DNA of 64,000 bases from Perilla frutescens (Eukaryota; Streptophyta; Magnoliopsida; Lamiales; Lamiaceae): the NCBI GenBank assembly GCA_026008535.1, contig BRKX01000012.1, forward strand, positions 28,053,848 to 28,117,847, in the 5' to 3' direction. The position numbers were made by a program, and so were the translations under genes. Position 1 is the stretch's first letter, and every line of letters begins with the position of its first letter. The notes beneath the pieces are model-generated. The model was not told the origin of the DNA, searched no databases, and worked only from the letters and a program-made list of their open reading frames with translations. Of this stretch, positions 11,810-22,322 are shown piece after piece.

Positions 11810-12473
11810 TGAAAAAACTGAAATCTCGATTTTAATAGAGTTGTGATAAAAGTTGGGTCCAGAGTTGGAACAACTTTGTTTACGCAGCGGAAATTTAGAA
11901 ATAGAACAACGGATTGAAATTTTCACGAGATTATATTTCTATAATCTCGCGAAATGCCTCAGGGCGAAATCTTCACTATATAGAATATGTGAATTACAAA
12001 AACACTACTAGAAAAACACTAACTAAAATATTAAGACACTTTATCTCTTTCTTCACAGAAAGTTGAGACTAAAGTTGTCTTAACCAAATCTAGTAGAAAA
12101 TCTGCAAAATATAAAAACTCGATCTATAATCTGAATGTATATTTCTAAGACTCCGTAAAAACTATATCTCAAGTACATAAATGACTCCTATATATATATA
12201 CTAAGCTAATTGCTTGCTCATTACTCTTGAAAGACACACGCGCGTTTAACCGCTTCAATCCTAGATTCATGCCGCCAAGCACGCAACTTCCCACCACTTT
12301 AGGAATTAACAAATCTTCAGCTTTTATCTCTTTAGAAGCGGTCAAAGACTCATGTTATCCATAATCTTTTCCTCTACTGCAAAATAACAAAGAATAAAGA
12401 AAGACAAAAACAAAAACAATTAAAAGGATTAAACCCTAAACCTAATCCAACGGATTCGGATTCGGTTTCAACA
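11810..12473 (-). repeat. 5' LTR of the Sirevirus-like element
   Basis: Direct repeat of 3246-3903, carrying the element's promoter. Relative to the other LTR it has about six substitutions, an extra TA near 12200 and a short CG-rich insertion near 12240. The right flank is GTATT. Confidence 0.95.
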
Positions 12474-12478
12474 GTATT

Positions 12479-12730
12479 GAAATTATAATTGGTTACCATT
12501 TCTTTCTATTTATCCTGGCAATAAATTATAGTATAAAAATTAAATTGCTATTGAAACAATATTAATTGATAAGGGTATTTTGGTAATGAAAATGATTATT
12601 GCTCTTAGAAATGGAACATGCCTAAAAATTTCATGATCTTCTCTTTAAGAAAACCATTGTCGTAATTTATTAACATGTATTGACAACTTATTTCCCATGA
12701 AAGAAAAATAAAACACAATTCTTTTTTGGG
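12479..12730. other. AT-rich spacer
   Basis: Non-coding AT-rich DNA between the Sirevirus-like element and the TIR element at 12731. Nothing is recognised in it. Confidence 0.5.
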
Positions 12731-13553
12731 AGTTTCTGTTTGCACTACAGAATTTACTCTTTGCACTACAAAAAGAAAAAAGCAAAAATAAAATAATTAC
12801 AAATTGGCTGAAATACCCTTTAATTACTTAATTACTCTTTCCAGTTTCAAAATGCTAAAACTTGATTTTTAACTTGAAAGCTCTGTAGATTTAAAAAAAA
12901 AAAAATCTGTGAAAGCTTTCGATAGATGAAGAAAAATTGTTGCTCTGTATGAGGTCAATTGGCTGGAGAAACAATATTTGCAGCTAGCGCTTCTGGTTGT
13001 TCATTTAGATCACAACTTGATCACAACCTTGACCAATATTAATTTGATTATCTGTAGTCCCATGAAATTTTGACCTCAACATTGCACTTTTGCAGGTTCC
13101 TGCATCGGTGCTGGTCAGGAGGGAGTCTGTGCTTCCAAAAGCAAAGCCAAAGACATCAACCCTTTCGACTTCCAATCGGCCAATCGTGGCTCCACTTGTT
13201 GCCAAGCAAGAATCCACTGGCTCATCCTCTGCACCCAAAACCACAAAAAAGCATTAATGACTCGTATATGACGTTCCTGGAGGACATGAATGCACTTGGT
13301 GCTCTCGATAGTTGAACCGAATACATAAGGAATGCTTGCAGTCGTTTAAGGAGAGAGCTGGAACAATAGGATTGTGTGATGAGAGGAAGCAGCACGGTTC
13401 CAGTCCCGACTGAAATATTTTTTTTTTTACTGAAATCTATATTTTTTAAGTAAAAGGGTATTAATGTCAATTTATATGATGCAAAAAGTAAAAATAGTGG
13501 TGCATTGGGTAAGAGTGGTGCAAAGAGTAAATTATGTGGTACAAATAGAAACT
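12731..13553. mobile_element. TIR element with captured gene fragment (Pack-type)
   Basis: The left end (AGTTTCTGTTTGCACTACA and on to about 12770) and the right end (about 13513-13553) are imperfect inverted repeats of roughly 40 bp sharing AATTTACTCTTTGCAC. Between them lies AT-rich DNA plus a GC-richer, coding-looking stretch at 13096-13400. No transposase is present, so the element is non-autonomous. Target duplications are not clear because both flanks are T/A runs. A second element with related ends lies at 54221-55031, which supports this being a real family. Confidence 0.6.
13096..13315 (+). pseudogene. Gene fragment of unknown origin, frameshifted
   Basis: Directly after a TTTTGCAG acceptor-like site an open stretch encodes VPASVLVRRESVLPKAKPK and continues Ser/Lys/Pro-rich to a stop near 13257. 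The neighbouring frame then reads DSYMTFLEDMNALGALDS, ending at 13313-13315. The codon-like composition and higher GC stand out from the AT-rich flanks. The second block looks like a conserved acidic C-terminal motif of a plant protein, but I cannot name the parent. It lies inside a TIR element, so it is probably a captured exon piece and not a functional gene. Confidence 0.5.
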
Positions 13554-13921
13554 TTTTTTTTTTCTTTCTTTCTTTCTGAAAGATAAATATAGCTTATTCT
13601 TATTCTAAAAAAATATATTAATAAAGCTTCTTCTTCCAAAAAGAAAAAAGAAAAAGAAATTGAAGCGAAACGAAAATCCCACGGCTCGAAGAAACTTATT
13701 CTAGATCATAAACGTGTCCACGTGGCGGAATTGGGTTTCACTATGCTGTGCAATGCAGCGCAACAGATGATCTGAACCCCTCTCTCCTTAAACCCTCTCT
13801 CTCTCTCCCTAAAACCCTGTTTCTTGCTCTGCAATCCTCTGAAAAGACCACCTTCTCATTCCTCAATTCGCCGACTTCATTGCAGTACGATTTTCAGCTA
13901 TCTTACATTTCCATACTTCAA
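13554..13921 (+). promoter_or_regulatory. Promoter and 5' UTR region of OM64
   Basis: A T-rich start gives way to GC-richer DNA with ACGTGTCC and CACGTGG (ACGT-core, G-box-like) near 13710-13725. A CT-rich leader follows with two AAACCCT-type telo-box-like motifs (about 13790 and 13811). Such leaders are common in housekeeping and organelle-related plant genes. The transcription start is not determined. Confidence 0.45.
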
Positions 13922-14185
13922 ATGCCGGAATTGACGAAACTTAACGCACCGAACCAAAAGTTATGGGTGGTGATCGGCGTGGCGTTGCCGGAGTTTTGAT
14001 CCTTGCCGAGGTCCAACGGCGTCGTATTAGAGCCAAGAGCTCCGTCAAAGAAGATTTTGGAGCGTTTGTCGATAGGTTTGAGCTTCTCCCATTTCCTCAG
14101 CCACCTCCCCCAGCGGCTCCCCTCTCGCTCTCTGGCCTCACCTTCGTAATCAATGACAAGTATGTCATCACTTCTTCTCCTTCTC

Positions 14186-14221
<36 letters not shown>

Positions 14222-17200
14222 TTTTGGTTCCATATGGCTTTTTTTTTTTTTGCAAAGAGATGTTGGTTGGTGGTAGTTTTTGTCATCATATTTGATTTCA
14301 GTCATCATTGACTACTGATCTTCATGCAAAATCTTGCCCATCAAAAAGCATTTGTATATTTTTAGATGGTTGATAGAAAATGAGTTGATGTGAAATTTTG
14401 TTGCAATAAATTATAACTCTATTTTTTTTATGGAATATGTCTGTCAGCGCATGACTTATCATTTATTCATGGTTGTTATTCTGTAGCATTGATGTAAAAG
14501 GTTATGTGACTGGACATGGAAGTAGAGATTGGAAGAGGGCACAAACAGCAGCAGAAAAAACAGCTCTATTGGTAACAACAATACTAAAAAATGGGGCGGC
14601 CTGTGTAGGAAAGACTGTCATGGGCGAACTTGGTTTTGGGTAATTCCTTTTTTACCCCATGAGTTTTAGCCTATTTTGATACGATATCTGATTCAATATA
14701 AATGTCAATGCTTGTTCCATATTCATATGATATAATTGGATCATCGTGAAGGCAAATATTGATAATTGCTGTGGACTATGATTACAGGTCATTAGGGGAA
14801 AATAAAAATTATGGAATTCCAATAAACCCTCAGAATCCATCTCATTTTCCAGGAGGTTCTTCTAGTGGATCAGCAGTGGCAGTTGCAGCTCACCTTGTAA
14901 ATTTTGCTCTCGGTACGTTCTTATATTTCCCTTCATTTTCAATTATTGAGATCACCTAAGACCTGTAATTACTATTGCTGTTAGAATATAAACACACACA
15001 CACACCCATGTTATTTTTTATTAATAAGATTGTATTTCTGCATCTTTATAGTTTTAAAGGAAAAAAAACATTTAGCCCTCAAGTTCCTTAAAAAATAGGA
15101 ACACAAAAAGGAATAAATAAAGTTCCTATAGTGGTTTTGGTTCTCATACTTTCAGATTTTTTTTTTTGTTTCCTCTTAGCTTCTCGTTTTTTCATTCCAT
15201 GCTGTTGATGAGCTACTTATTGTTCTTCGTGGTTTTTGGCCATCACATTGTCTCCATTTTCTATGTAATTGCAGATACTGTAGTCTGCTGAAAAATGTTT
15301 TGAACTGTTCGGTTCTCTGTTACATTTTGCATTTTAATCACATGTAATGGTATTGTAGGTACGGATACAACTGGTTGCATAAGAGTTCCAGCATCATTTT
15401 GTGGCATTATCGGTTTTAGACCGTCTCATGGTATTGTATCTACGATTGGTGTTTCACCAAACTCTCAAAGCTTAGACACTGTTGGTATGCAATCAATCCT
15501 TGCATTTTTGGAAGCTTAGAATACACCATCACTTACATTGTTGTGTGGACAGTTTTTGAAATTATACCTTAGCATAGGATAATATTAGCAATTTTGTTCA
15601 TGCAAATAAAAATGTCGAATAATGATAGCATTACTGTTTCAGGATGCTTGGCATCTGATCCATTGGTTTTGCATCGTGTGGGACATGCTCTACTTCAGTT
15701 AAGTCCCCTGGTGCCTAAGAGGACAAGAAGCATAGTTATAGCTGATGATCTTTTCCAGCTTTCCAAGGTCCCTGTGCAGAAGGCTGTTTATGTTATAAGC
15801 AAAGCAGTAGAGAATTCATCTGGTTGTAAGTTTCATTTTTTCGCATTGGTCTACTTTAGAATTTCTTCTTTCTCTGATTTTAGAGAAAATGTTTTGGTAA
15901 AGTTTCAAATATATTTTTCAGTATTTCCTGACGAATCACAATTTTTTACCGAATGAATATTCAAAATTTAAGTAGCTGTACAGATACTTTCCTTTTGTTT
16001 TAACCATGCAGACCAGACACCTAAGCATATTAATTTCAGGCAGTACATTGCTTCACATGTTCCGAGCCTTAAAAGTTTCTCTGAAGAATCGACAGACCTG
16101 CGAAATGGAATATCTACTTTGAAAGCATTGTCTTCTGCAATGCTTTTACTACAAAGGTACTGCAAATTGTTTGCAGCTTATCATTCTATTACTTATCTAT
16201 GGCTCTTGGGGAAGAGTTTCCTTTATCTGCTGAAGAGGGTTGGGAAAGGACAAGTATTCATTTTGTTAGGAAGAAACCAAGATTGGCCTTATATTCAGTT
16301 GCATCATTATTTATCTTTGTTTTTCATTTTTTTTTTAAATTGAGCTTATTTTATTTCAGGTACGAGTTCAAAACAAATCATGAAGATTGGATTAGATCAG
16401 TCAAACCTAAATTAGGCCCTGATGTCTCGCATCGTGTTTGGGAAGCAATGAATACAATCCAGGAAAATGCCAAATCTCTATATAAAGTCAGAATGGAAAT
16501 GCGAGCTGCTCTAAAGAATCTCTTAAAGGTAAGCTATACTATTTTCATCCCAGCAGTTTGCTTTTCCATCTTATGAGTATTGGAGAATGTCTGGGATCAT
16601 TTTTGGAATATTTATGGGCTTGATACATCTATGCCTTCTGATTAATATTTCTAGAGAGGTTCAGTTGCAAGGTGATCCATGTCAGAGTTTTTGAACATCC
16701 ACCATTTAAAGAATATGCAGTTATCTCGCAGGGTGAGGGAACATCTTGAATTTTGAAGAAAAATGAAAAATGTACACATTCTTGAATATAAATTTCATTT
16801 GCATCTGAGGTGTCACTACTCACCAGGAGGGTGATTGTAGTGCTGACAGGTGACTGCATGACATCAATTAGTCTTACAATTTTAATAAGTATTGCTTTAA
16901 TTTTTAAAGCATCAGTGAATGATGATAACTATGGATGATATGGAAGCCTTGTGACAGTATCCTATGATTCCTATTTAATGACAGTTCTCCAAAAAATTAA
17001 AAAAGGAGAAAAGAAAATGAAATATTAATATGAAAAACAACTGCTTTTTTTTTTTGTTCAAGTCTGGTGTTTGTGAAAATGGATTCTGGACTCAGAAGAT
17101 CATGGGGTACGGCAATCTGTTGACTTTGTATTTACTATTTATCAGAAGGTGAAACACATTTTCTTCTTTGAAAGTGCAAATAATTATGCCAATTATGTTC

Positions 17201-19353
17201 TTTGAAGTTGTTAGTCTAACTGGTTTTTATTTGTATATTCGATTTTTAAGGATGACGGGATATTAGTAGCTCCAACAGTAGCTGATCCTCCACCCAAACT
17301 GAACTCAAAAAAAGGTCTGCAAGTGGAGTTCTATGACAGAATGTATTCCTTGTTGAGCATTGCAAGTATGTCAGGAGGTTGTCAGGTAATTCATATTCCA
17401 AGGTTTCAGATGCTTCTCAATGTTCCCATCTATATCCAACCTTTCCCATAAGAAGTTTGTCTGATTTATCCATATGTCATCTCTCTCTCTCTCTCCCCCT
17501 AACAATACGATCTGTTTTTGATTTCTAATGTACAGGTGACCATTCCATTTGGAACACATGATGACAGTCCGGTTTCTGTATCATTTATTGCATCTCATGG
17601 AACTGATAAATTCCTGCTCGATACTGTTCTGGATATGTATTCTTCTCTTCAAGAAGTAGTAGGTACTATTTCTAGTTCCTTACCGTTACCATATATCAAT
17701 GGTAACATGGATGCTGCTGAGCTTCTAAAAGAAAAGGTTCATTCTCCTAAACTACTTTTTTCTTGATATATTGAACTTCCAATTTTCTTCTTCTACAGCC
17801 GAAAGTATCTTTAGCATGTATTTCCAAATGTCTTCCTTTAAGACCCATTTTGTTTGTCTGAGACCATAGGATCATGTATTTAGGAAATCTTCTATCAATG
17901 GAGAAGATGTGTATCTATATAAGTTTATCTCCAAATGCAGAAATGTTTCTTGTTTCCACTCTGTCAAAATAAAGCCTGTTGATACTGTGGATTCATCAAC
18001 AAACCAGACATTCCTAATACAAAATCAAACATGCTTAACATTCATCAAAGAAACACTTCTCTACTCACCCTAAAGGAATCTGAAACATAGGTACTGAAAT
18101 TCATAAAAAATAGCTTGAACAATTTCTGCTTTTGTACAGGGGAATGCTGCTTTTAAAGTTAAGCAGTGGAATCAGGCCTCAAGTTACTACACAGAGGCGA
18201 TAAAATTGAACGAAACAAATGCAACTTACTATTGCAATCGGGCAGCTGCTTGCTTGGAGTTGGGATGGTGTGATTCTTCACATACTTCTTGTACAGTACT
18301 CCGCATGAAATTACTGTATTGAATTTCTTTTCTAATAGAGATTATTTATGCAGTTTCCAACAAGCTGAAGATGATTGCAGTAAAGCAATTTCTCTGGATA
18401 AGAAGGTCTGAGCTAGGTTTACTCCCCTTATAAGAAGCAATTTCTTTAATGTTGTAAGATAGGTCATTTTCCTATGTCATTTCATGTTTGCCTCAGGTAG
18501 AAATCACACACATTTGCCAGAATTAGGTGATCGATACAAAGTTTTGCAATTTCTCGATTATCTCTTATGGATGCTTCATGCCTCTCACTAGAATCTATTT
18601 AACAAGGGATGATGGGAGATCAATACTGAATTCTCTACAATTGGAAGACCGAGGATTCTTACCTATTATGTGGCTCTAATAAAGCAGTCAAAATCAAATT
18701 TCAGTGTTAGCTGAATCATTATTATGTGTACTTGGCGTTTATTTCAGATCAGTATTCCCTTATTTACTGTAAACTTCACGGGAGAGTCAACAGTAGCCAA
18801 CTGAGTTCATTGAATACATGATAAAGTAGTTATTTTACTCGAGCAATTCATAACTTGTTCCCCCAATGCAGAATGTGAAGGCCTATCTAAGACGCGGAAA
18901 AGCTAGAGAATCACTGCTTTTATACAGAGAGGCTCTTCAAGGTTTGGCAACCACTTATCAACCTTTAATTTTACTGCATATGTAATCTTAATTTGACATC
19001 ATTAGTTTTGTATTTTAGTAATGCCTATATCTCTATATATTAAACTAAGTAGAGGTTTGGAAGTAATCAATCCCTTAGGAAAATTCTAGAAGGTTTAAAC
19101 TACCCATAGTGACTGCTTCACTTGTGGCATACACCTGTCAAATTTTAGCATAACATAGTCTTACTGCATTGATGTTTGGCTATTTCGCTTTCTTCGTTTG
19201 CTGATATTTATCGGGGGGAAACTGGCAGATTTCAAGCACGCACTCGTTCTGGAACCTCAGAATAAGGCTGCTGGTGTAGCTGAGAAGAGACTACTGAAAT
19301 TGATCGGTTTGAGGCGTCAGACATTTTATCCGATTATCAGTGGAAATATTTAG
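13922..19353 (+). CDS. OM64: Outer mitochondrial membrane protein OM64 (Toc64 family)
   Basis: Receptor-like outer-membrane protein that docks chaperone-bound preproteins. Exons: 13922-14159, 14487-14639, 14788-14912, 15359-15484, 15643-15825, 16012-16156, 16360-16528, 17251-17385, 17536-17736, 18140-18267, 18354-18405, 18872-18941, 19229-19353; all borders are GT-AG. Order: N-terminal hydrophobic anchor with a basic RRRIRAK flank, amidase-like domain (VGKT, GGSSSGSA, TGCIRVPA), then TPR repeats (KEKGNAAF, YYCNRAAA, NVKAYLRRGKAR) with the Lys/Asn/Arg set of a dicarboxylate clamp for Hsp70/Hsp90 tails. Total exon length is 1850 nt, one short of whole codons: the frame breaks near 13979-13985 inside the anchor. 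An in-frame ATG at 13963 would give 602 residues with a damaged anchor. The usual amidase nucleophile Ser position is Cys. OM64 fits better than chloroplast Toc64 by its N-terminus. Confidence 0.9.
14189..14218 (+). repeat. (CT)n microsatellite in OM64 intron 1
   Basis: About 15 uninterrupted CT units, 30 bp downstream of the exon 1 donor. Confidence 0.95.
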
Positions 19354-19587
19354 GTATAAAGTGTTGATTATTTGGAGAAAACTTGTGGAGGTCAAAGTGG
19401 ACGATGTCTGAAGAAGGTGCAAGAAACTTATTGTGTTTTGAGTTGCACAAATGACAAAAGCATCATATGTTATGTTTACGTACATTATTGAAGATGAAGA
19501 TTGAAGCCCTTGGACAAGTTTTCAAGTAAATATATTATGAACAGAATGCTGAATAAAACACACTTGTTGAGATGGAAATTTGATATA

Positions 19588-20172
19588 TCAGAGCTTGAAC
19601 TCTGTGTTGGCGTCGAACTCTTGGGACGACGACAGCAGAGGATCCTGTCAACATATTATTCTTCAATCCCTTAATCACAATTTATCATTAACATTCAGTC
19701 TTGAAGGGACAAAAGGGGGAGAATGAACCTGCAAGATCTTGCGAGTGAAAACTCGGCGGAGGCGGGCGCCGGCACATGATCCCACATGATCATCTCTCTT
19801 GAGGGACTCCTGCATCTGTTGCAGTATCTCTCTGTAACTAATCTTCCTCTTGTTTGTCACTGCTGCTTTTACTGCTTTTATGAACGTGCACGTCATCGCC
19901 CCCGTCGTGTTCTTCTCGGGCGAGAAAGCCTACCATAGAACAACATGAAATTCATGTTACATCTCGATCGCATTTCAGTTATGCTCATGCTCATCCATCA
20001 ATTATTATATGTTATATATATAGTAGTTATGTAGGACTAATTAACTGATGTGTCTGCAGCCTGTTGATAATCTTCGCATGCACTAAAGCATATGGCCTTT
20101 CCTCCACTCGTACCCTTGGATTCACCATTATCATCCCATTTTCCCCTGATCATCAGGCATATATACGAGTTA

Positions 20173-20208
<36 letters not shown>

Positions 20209-20909
20209 GAAGTTAGGTACGTGTTCATGTTATAGACGAGGGGCAAGTCGAGAACAGTTCCACTGTGGCAAGAATCAACGATAGCGTGAAGCGTGACGCC
20301 CTCAATGAGTGGCTTAACTATGGTTTGATTAATGTAGTTGTCGAAAATCATGCCGTTGGTCTCGAAATCGAGTGGACAGATGGTTTCATCGAAGCCGTCG
20401 ATCTCATCACCGTGGAGGCCGCGCTGCCGGAGGCCGTGACCGGAGAAGTAGAAGAGCAACGAGTCCCCCGGTTGAATCCCCCTCATCAGCCACTGGAAAC
20501 CATCTTCTATGTTCTTCCTTGTTGGTTCAAGATATGCATCTTTTTCTACAAATTTCTTGTTTTGATTTCCATTATGAAAAAAAAAAAAAAAAAACTTCAA
20601 GAATTTCAATTAGAAAAAAGGTTAAAAACCTGCAAGAATAAGAATGGAATCAAGAGGGAAATGGAAGTGATGAAGCAAAAGATCTCTCATGTTCTTCATA
20701 TCATGTATGGTTCCCTTGAGCTCAAACTTGTTCTTTTTGTAACTGATGCAGCAGAGCAGCGCCCTCTTCCCTCTCGCCGGCTGTTTTAAGGTGATGGGAG
20801 ACGGGGACGAGCTTTGAGCTCTGGCGCGCTGGCTGTTGTTGCCGGAGTTTTTCAGTCTCCGGCCGTAGCAGAACCCTTTCGACTCACCCATGATCTTGTC
20901 TTTGTCCAT
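19588..20909 (-). CDS. Type I metacaspase without N-terminal zinc finger
   Basis: Caspase-fold cysteine protease cleaving after Arg/Lys, involved in plant cell death and proteostasis. Exons on the minus strand: 20909-20630, 20545-20221, 20145-20046, 19929-19729, 19644-19588; 963 nt, 320 residues. The catalytic dyad is visible: His in YFSGHG and Cys in DSCHSGTVLDLP. Other blocks are KRALLCCISYK, the Asp-rich GDEIDGFDETICPLD, and C-terminal p10 blocks (TGAMTCTFIKAVK and SSSQEFDANTEF). The short p20-p10 linker says type I, but the usual LSD1-type zinc finger and Pro-rich prodomain are missing: only about 45 residues precede the p20 domain. The start at 20909 (MDKDKIMGE) is chosen as the first tidy Met; 20891 is an alternative. 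The gene is convergent with OM64, with 234 bp between the stops. Confidence 0.9.
20174..20207 (-). repeat. (GA/CT)n microsatellite in metacaspase intron 2
   Basis: About 17 GA units on the plus strand, inside the intron between exons 2 and 3 of the metacaspase gene. Confidence 0.95.
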
Positions 20910-21046
20910 CACAAAACAAACCTTTCTTTCTTTCCTTCTTTCTAAACTATGCTCAAGCCACGAATATCTCATAATTTCCTTTTGGATTGTTTAATGTTTT
21001 GTGTTCATCAAGGCATTGTTGTTCTAATAAAAAGATAATATTCTTA

Positions 21047-21231
21047 GTCCGATGGCCTAGTGATGATCTAGTGTAAGCCAAATATTTTATTTGGCCACAA
21101 TTCGAATCACACCACCAATATCACTAGTTGTGAGTCGCACCTGATTTTCCAAGTGTGGTTTATCTCTCTTATATGGTTTGCAAAACACATGAGCGGACGG
21201 TTACTCTCGATATAAAAAAAGAAGAAAATAT
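21047..21231 (+). mobile_element. tRNA-derived SINE-like element
   Basis: GTCCGATGGCCTAGTGATGA resembles a pol III A box and, about 50 bp on, CAATTCGAATCAC resembles a B box. This spacing is typical of plant tRNA-derived SINEs. The 3' end runs into an A-rich tail (ATAAAAAAAG). Short similar sequences flank it (AATATTCTT before, AATATCCTTCTT after) and may be degenerate target duplications. It lies about 140 bp upstream of the metacaspase start. Confidence 0.55.
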
Positions 21232-21667
21232 CCTTCTTGTTAATTAGATGATATTATATATGGTTTCTAAACTGGAAAGAAAGATTATTGGAATAGGATT
21301 CTTGGTGAGCTTCATATATCATATGGATGCTTTATGTTCTTAAAGTTAAGCACTTGTATAATAGTTGAACTACTATTAGTACAGTATTCATTTTGTTTAA
21401 TCGTCTTATTCCCCTGTAGTTTGCAATGATGAATGAAATCGAAGAAAAAAAATAAAATAGTATTTGTGCCATGCACAATTAAGGGAAAAAAAAGTTATAT
21501 TGTGTTAAATGGATGAATAATCCTACGGTCTAATGTTCTTTTCTCTTAAAATGTTAATTAGATACCACCGACAGCGGTCCGTGAAAGAATCAGATCCCCT
21601 CATTTTTAGGAAATTTTTTGATTCCATGTTGATGAATATGGGAATCTCAAAAAAATTAAAGCTTACA
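21232..21667. other. AT-rich intergenic DNA
   Basis: Spacer between the SINE-like element and the foldback element. No coding or structural signal is recognised. Confidence 0.5.
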
Positions 21668-21812
21668 TATGAAATTTGAAAAAAAAAAAAAAAGAGAAAT
21701 TTACATTTTGATACCTACATTTTCGACACTTTTTAAAATATGAAATTTGAAAAAAAAAAAAAAAGAGAAATTTACACTTTGATACCTACATTTTCGACAC
21801 TTTTTAAAAAAT
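21668..21812. repeat. Tandem duplication of a foldback-element end
   Basis: A unit of about 72 bp (ATATGAAATTTG, an A-run, then GAGAAATTTACA and GATACCTACATTTTCGACAC) occurs twice head to tail, at about 21668-21738 and 21739-21810. The copies differ by a single base in the terminal part (ACATTTT versus ACACTTT). The second copy is the left arm of the element at 21767-22153. Confidence 0.85.
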
Positions 21813-22153
21813 GACCCACTTTATTACTGTTAGCAAAACAGTTCCTACTTTTTCAATTTTTTTTGCAAATCTGACCTCGATCAAAATTCCAGCCTAAAAT
21901 ATCTACGTGGCACGCTGGAATTCTTGCGTGGTTTTTTACTCCAATAAAAATATTACCTGGATATTTCATGTCAATTATGAATTAAAAATAAAATAAAATT
22001 GTTGGGCATGCCACGTAGATATTTTAGGCTGAAAATTTTATCAAGGTCAGATTTGCAAAATTTTTGAAAAAGTAGGTACTGTTTTGCCAATAGTAATAAA
22101 GTGAGTCATTTTTGAAGAAGTGTCCAAAACGTAGGTATCAAAATGTAAATTTC
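21767..22153. mobile_element. Foldback/MITE with long terminal inverted repeats
   Basis: The left arm (about 21767-21915, from AAATTTACACTTTGATACC to TAAAATATCTACGTGGCA) is the imperfect reverse complement of the right arm (about 22003-22153, from TGCCACGTAGATATTTTA to GGTATCAAAATGTAAATTT). The arms are about 150 bp, with a spacer near 90 bp. There is no coding capacity. The long TIRs suggest a non-autonomous Mutator-like or foldback element. It sits about 80 bp from the tRNA-Tyr gene. Confidence 0.8.
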
Positions 22154-22229
22154 CAAAAAAAGAAAATAGAATAGTTAGCCTTATCTGTTTGAAATGACTT
22201 TCCAAAAAAGCCAAAAAAAAATTCTCAAT

Positions 22230-22236
22230 AAAAAAA
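22230..22236 (-). terminator. Pol III terminator of tRNA-Tyr
   Basis: Seven T residues on the minus strand directly after the tRNA discriminator base, the standard RNA polymerase III stop. Confidence 0.9.
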
Positions 22237-22322
22237 TCCGACCTGCCGGATTCGAACCAGCGACCTAAGGATTTCAGCAGCACCACTACAGTCCTCCGCT
22301 CTACCAACTGAGCTAAGGTCGG
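22237..22322 (-). tRNA. tRNA-Tyr (GTA) with intron
   Basis: The minus strand folds as a tRNA. Acceptor stem CCGACCT pairs with AGGTCGG and the discriminator is A. The D-arm region is TAGCTCAGTTGGTAGAGC (A box) and the T arm is GGTTCGAATCC (B box). The anticodon GTA lies at 22287-22289. About 12 extra nt follow the anticodon loop, the position and size of the intron found in plant tRNA-Tyr genes. All key stems are intact, so the gene looks functional. Confidence 0.96.

Larger units (their letters stand above)
3246..12473 (-). mobile_element. Sirevirus-like Copia LTR retrotransposon, nearly complete
   Basis: A 9.2-kb element on the minus strand. It has 658- and 664-bp LTRs starting TG and ending CA, flanked by the 5-bp target duplication GTATT (3241-3245 and 12474-12478). 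Reading along the minus strand the order is 5' LTR, initiator-Met-type PBS, gag, protease, integrase, reverse transcriptase, RNase H, spacer, an extra long ORF, repeated polypurine tracts, 3' LTR. PR-IN-RT-RH order is diagnostic of Copia; the extra ORF after pol plus several clustered polypurine tracts points to the Sirevirus lineage. By eye the LTRs differ by about six substitutions and two short indels, so insertion is recent. Gag-pol is nevertheless broken in at least five places, so the copy cannot be self-sufficient. Confidence 0.95.

Noticed and set aside
20265..20789. Plus-strand 174-codon ORF
   Set aside because: It is antisense to metacaspase exons 1-2, crosses their intron, and the opposite strand has a full spliced model with catalytic His and Cys.
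22047..22307. Minus-strand ORF running through the tRNA-Tyr gene
   Set aside because: It is a chance ORF across the tRNA and the foldback element arm.
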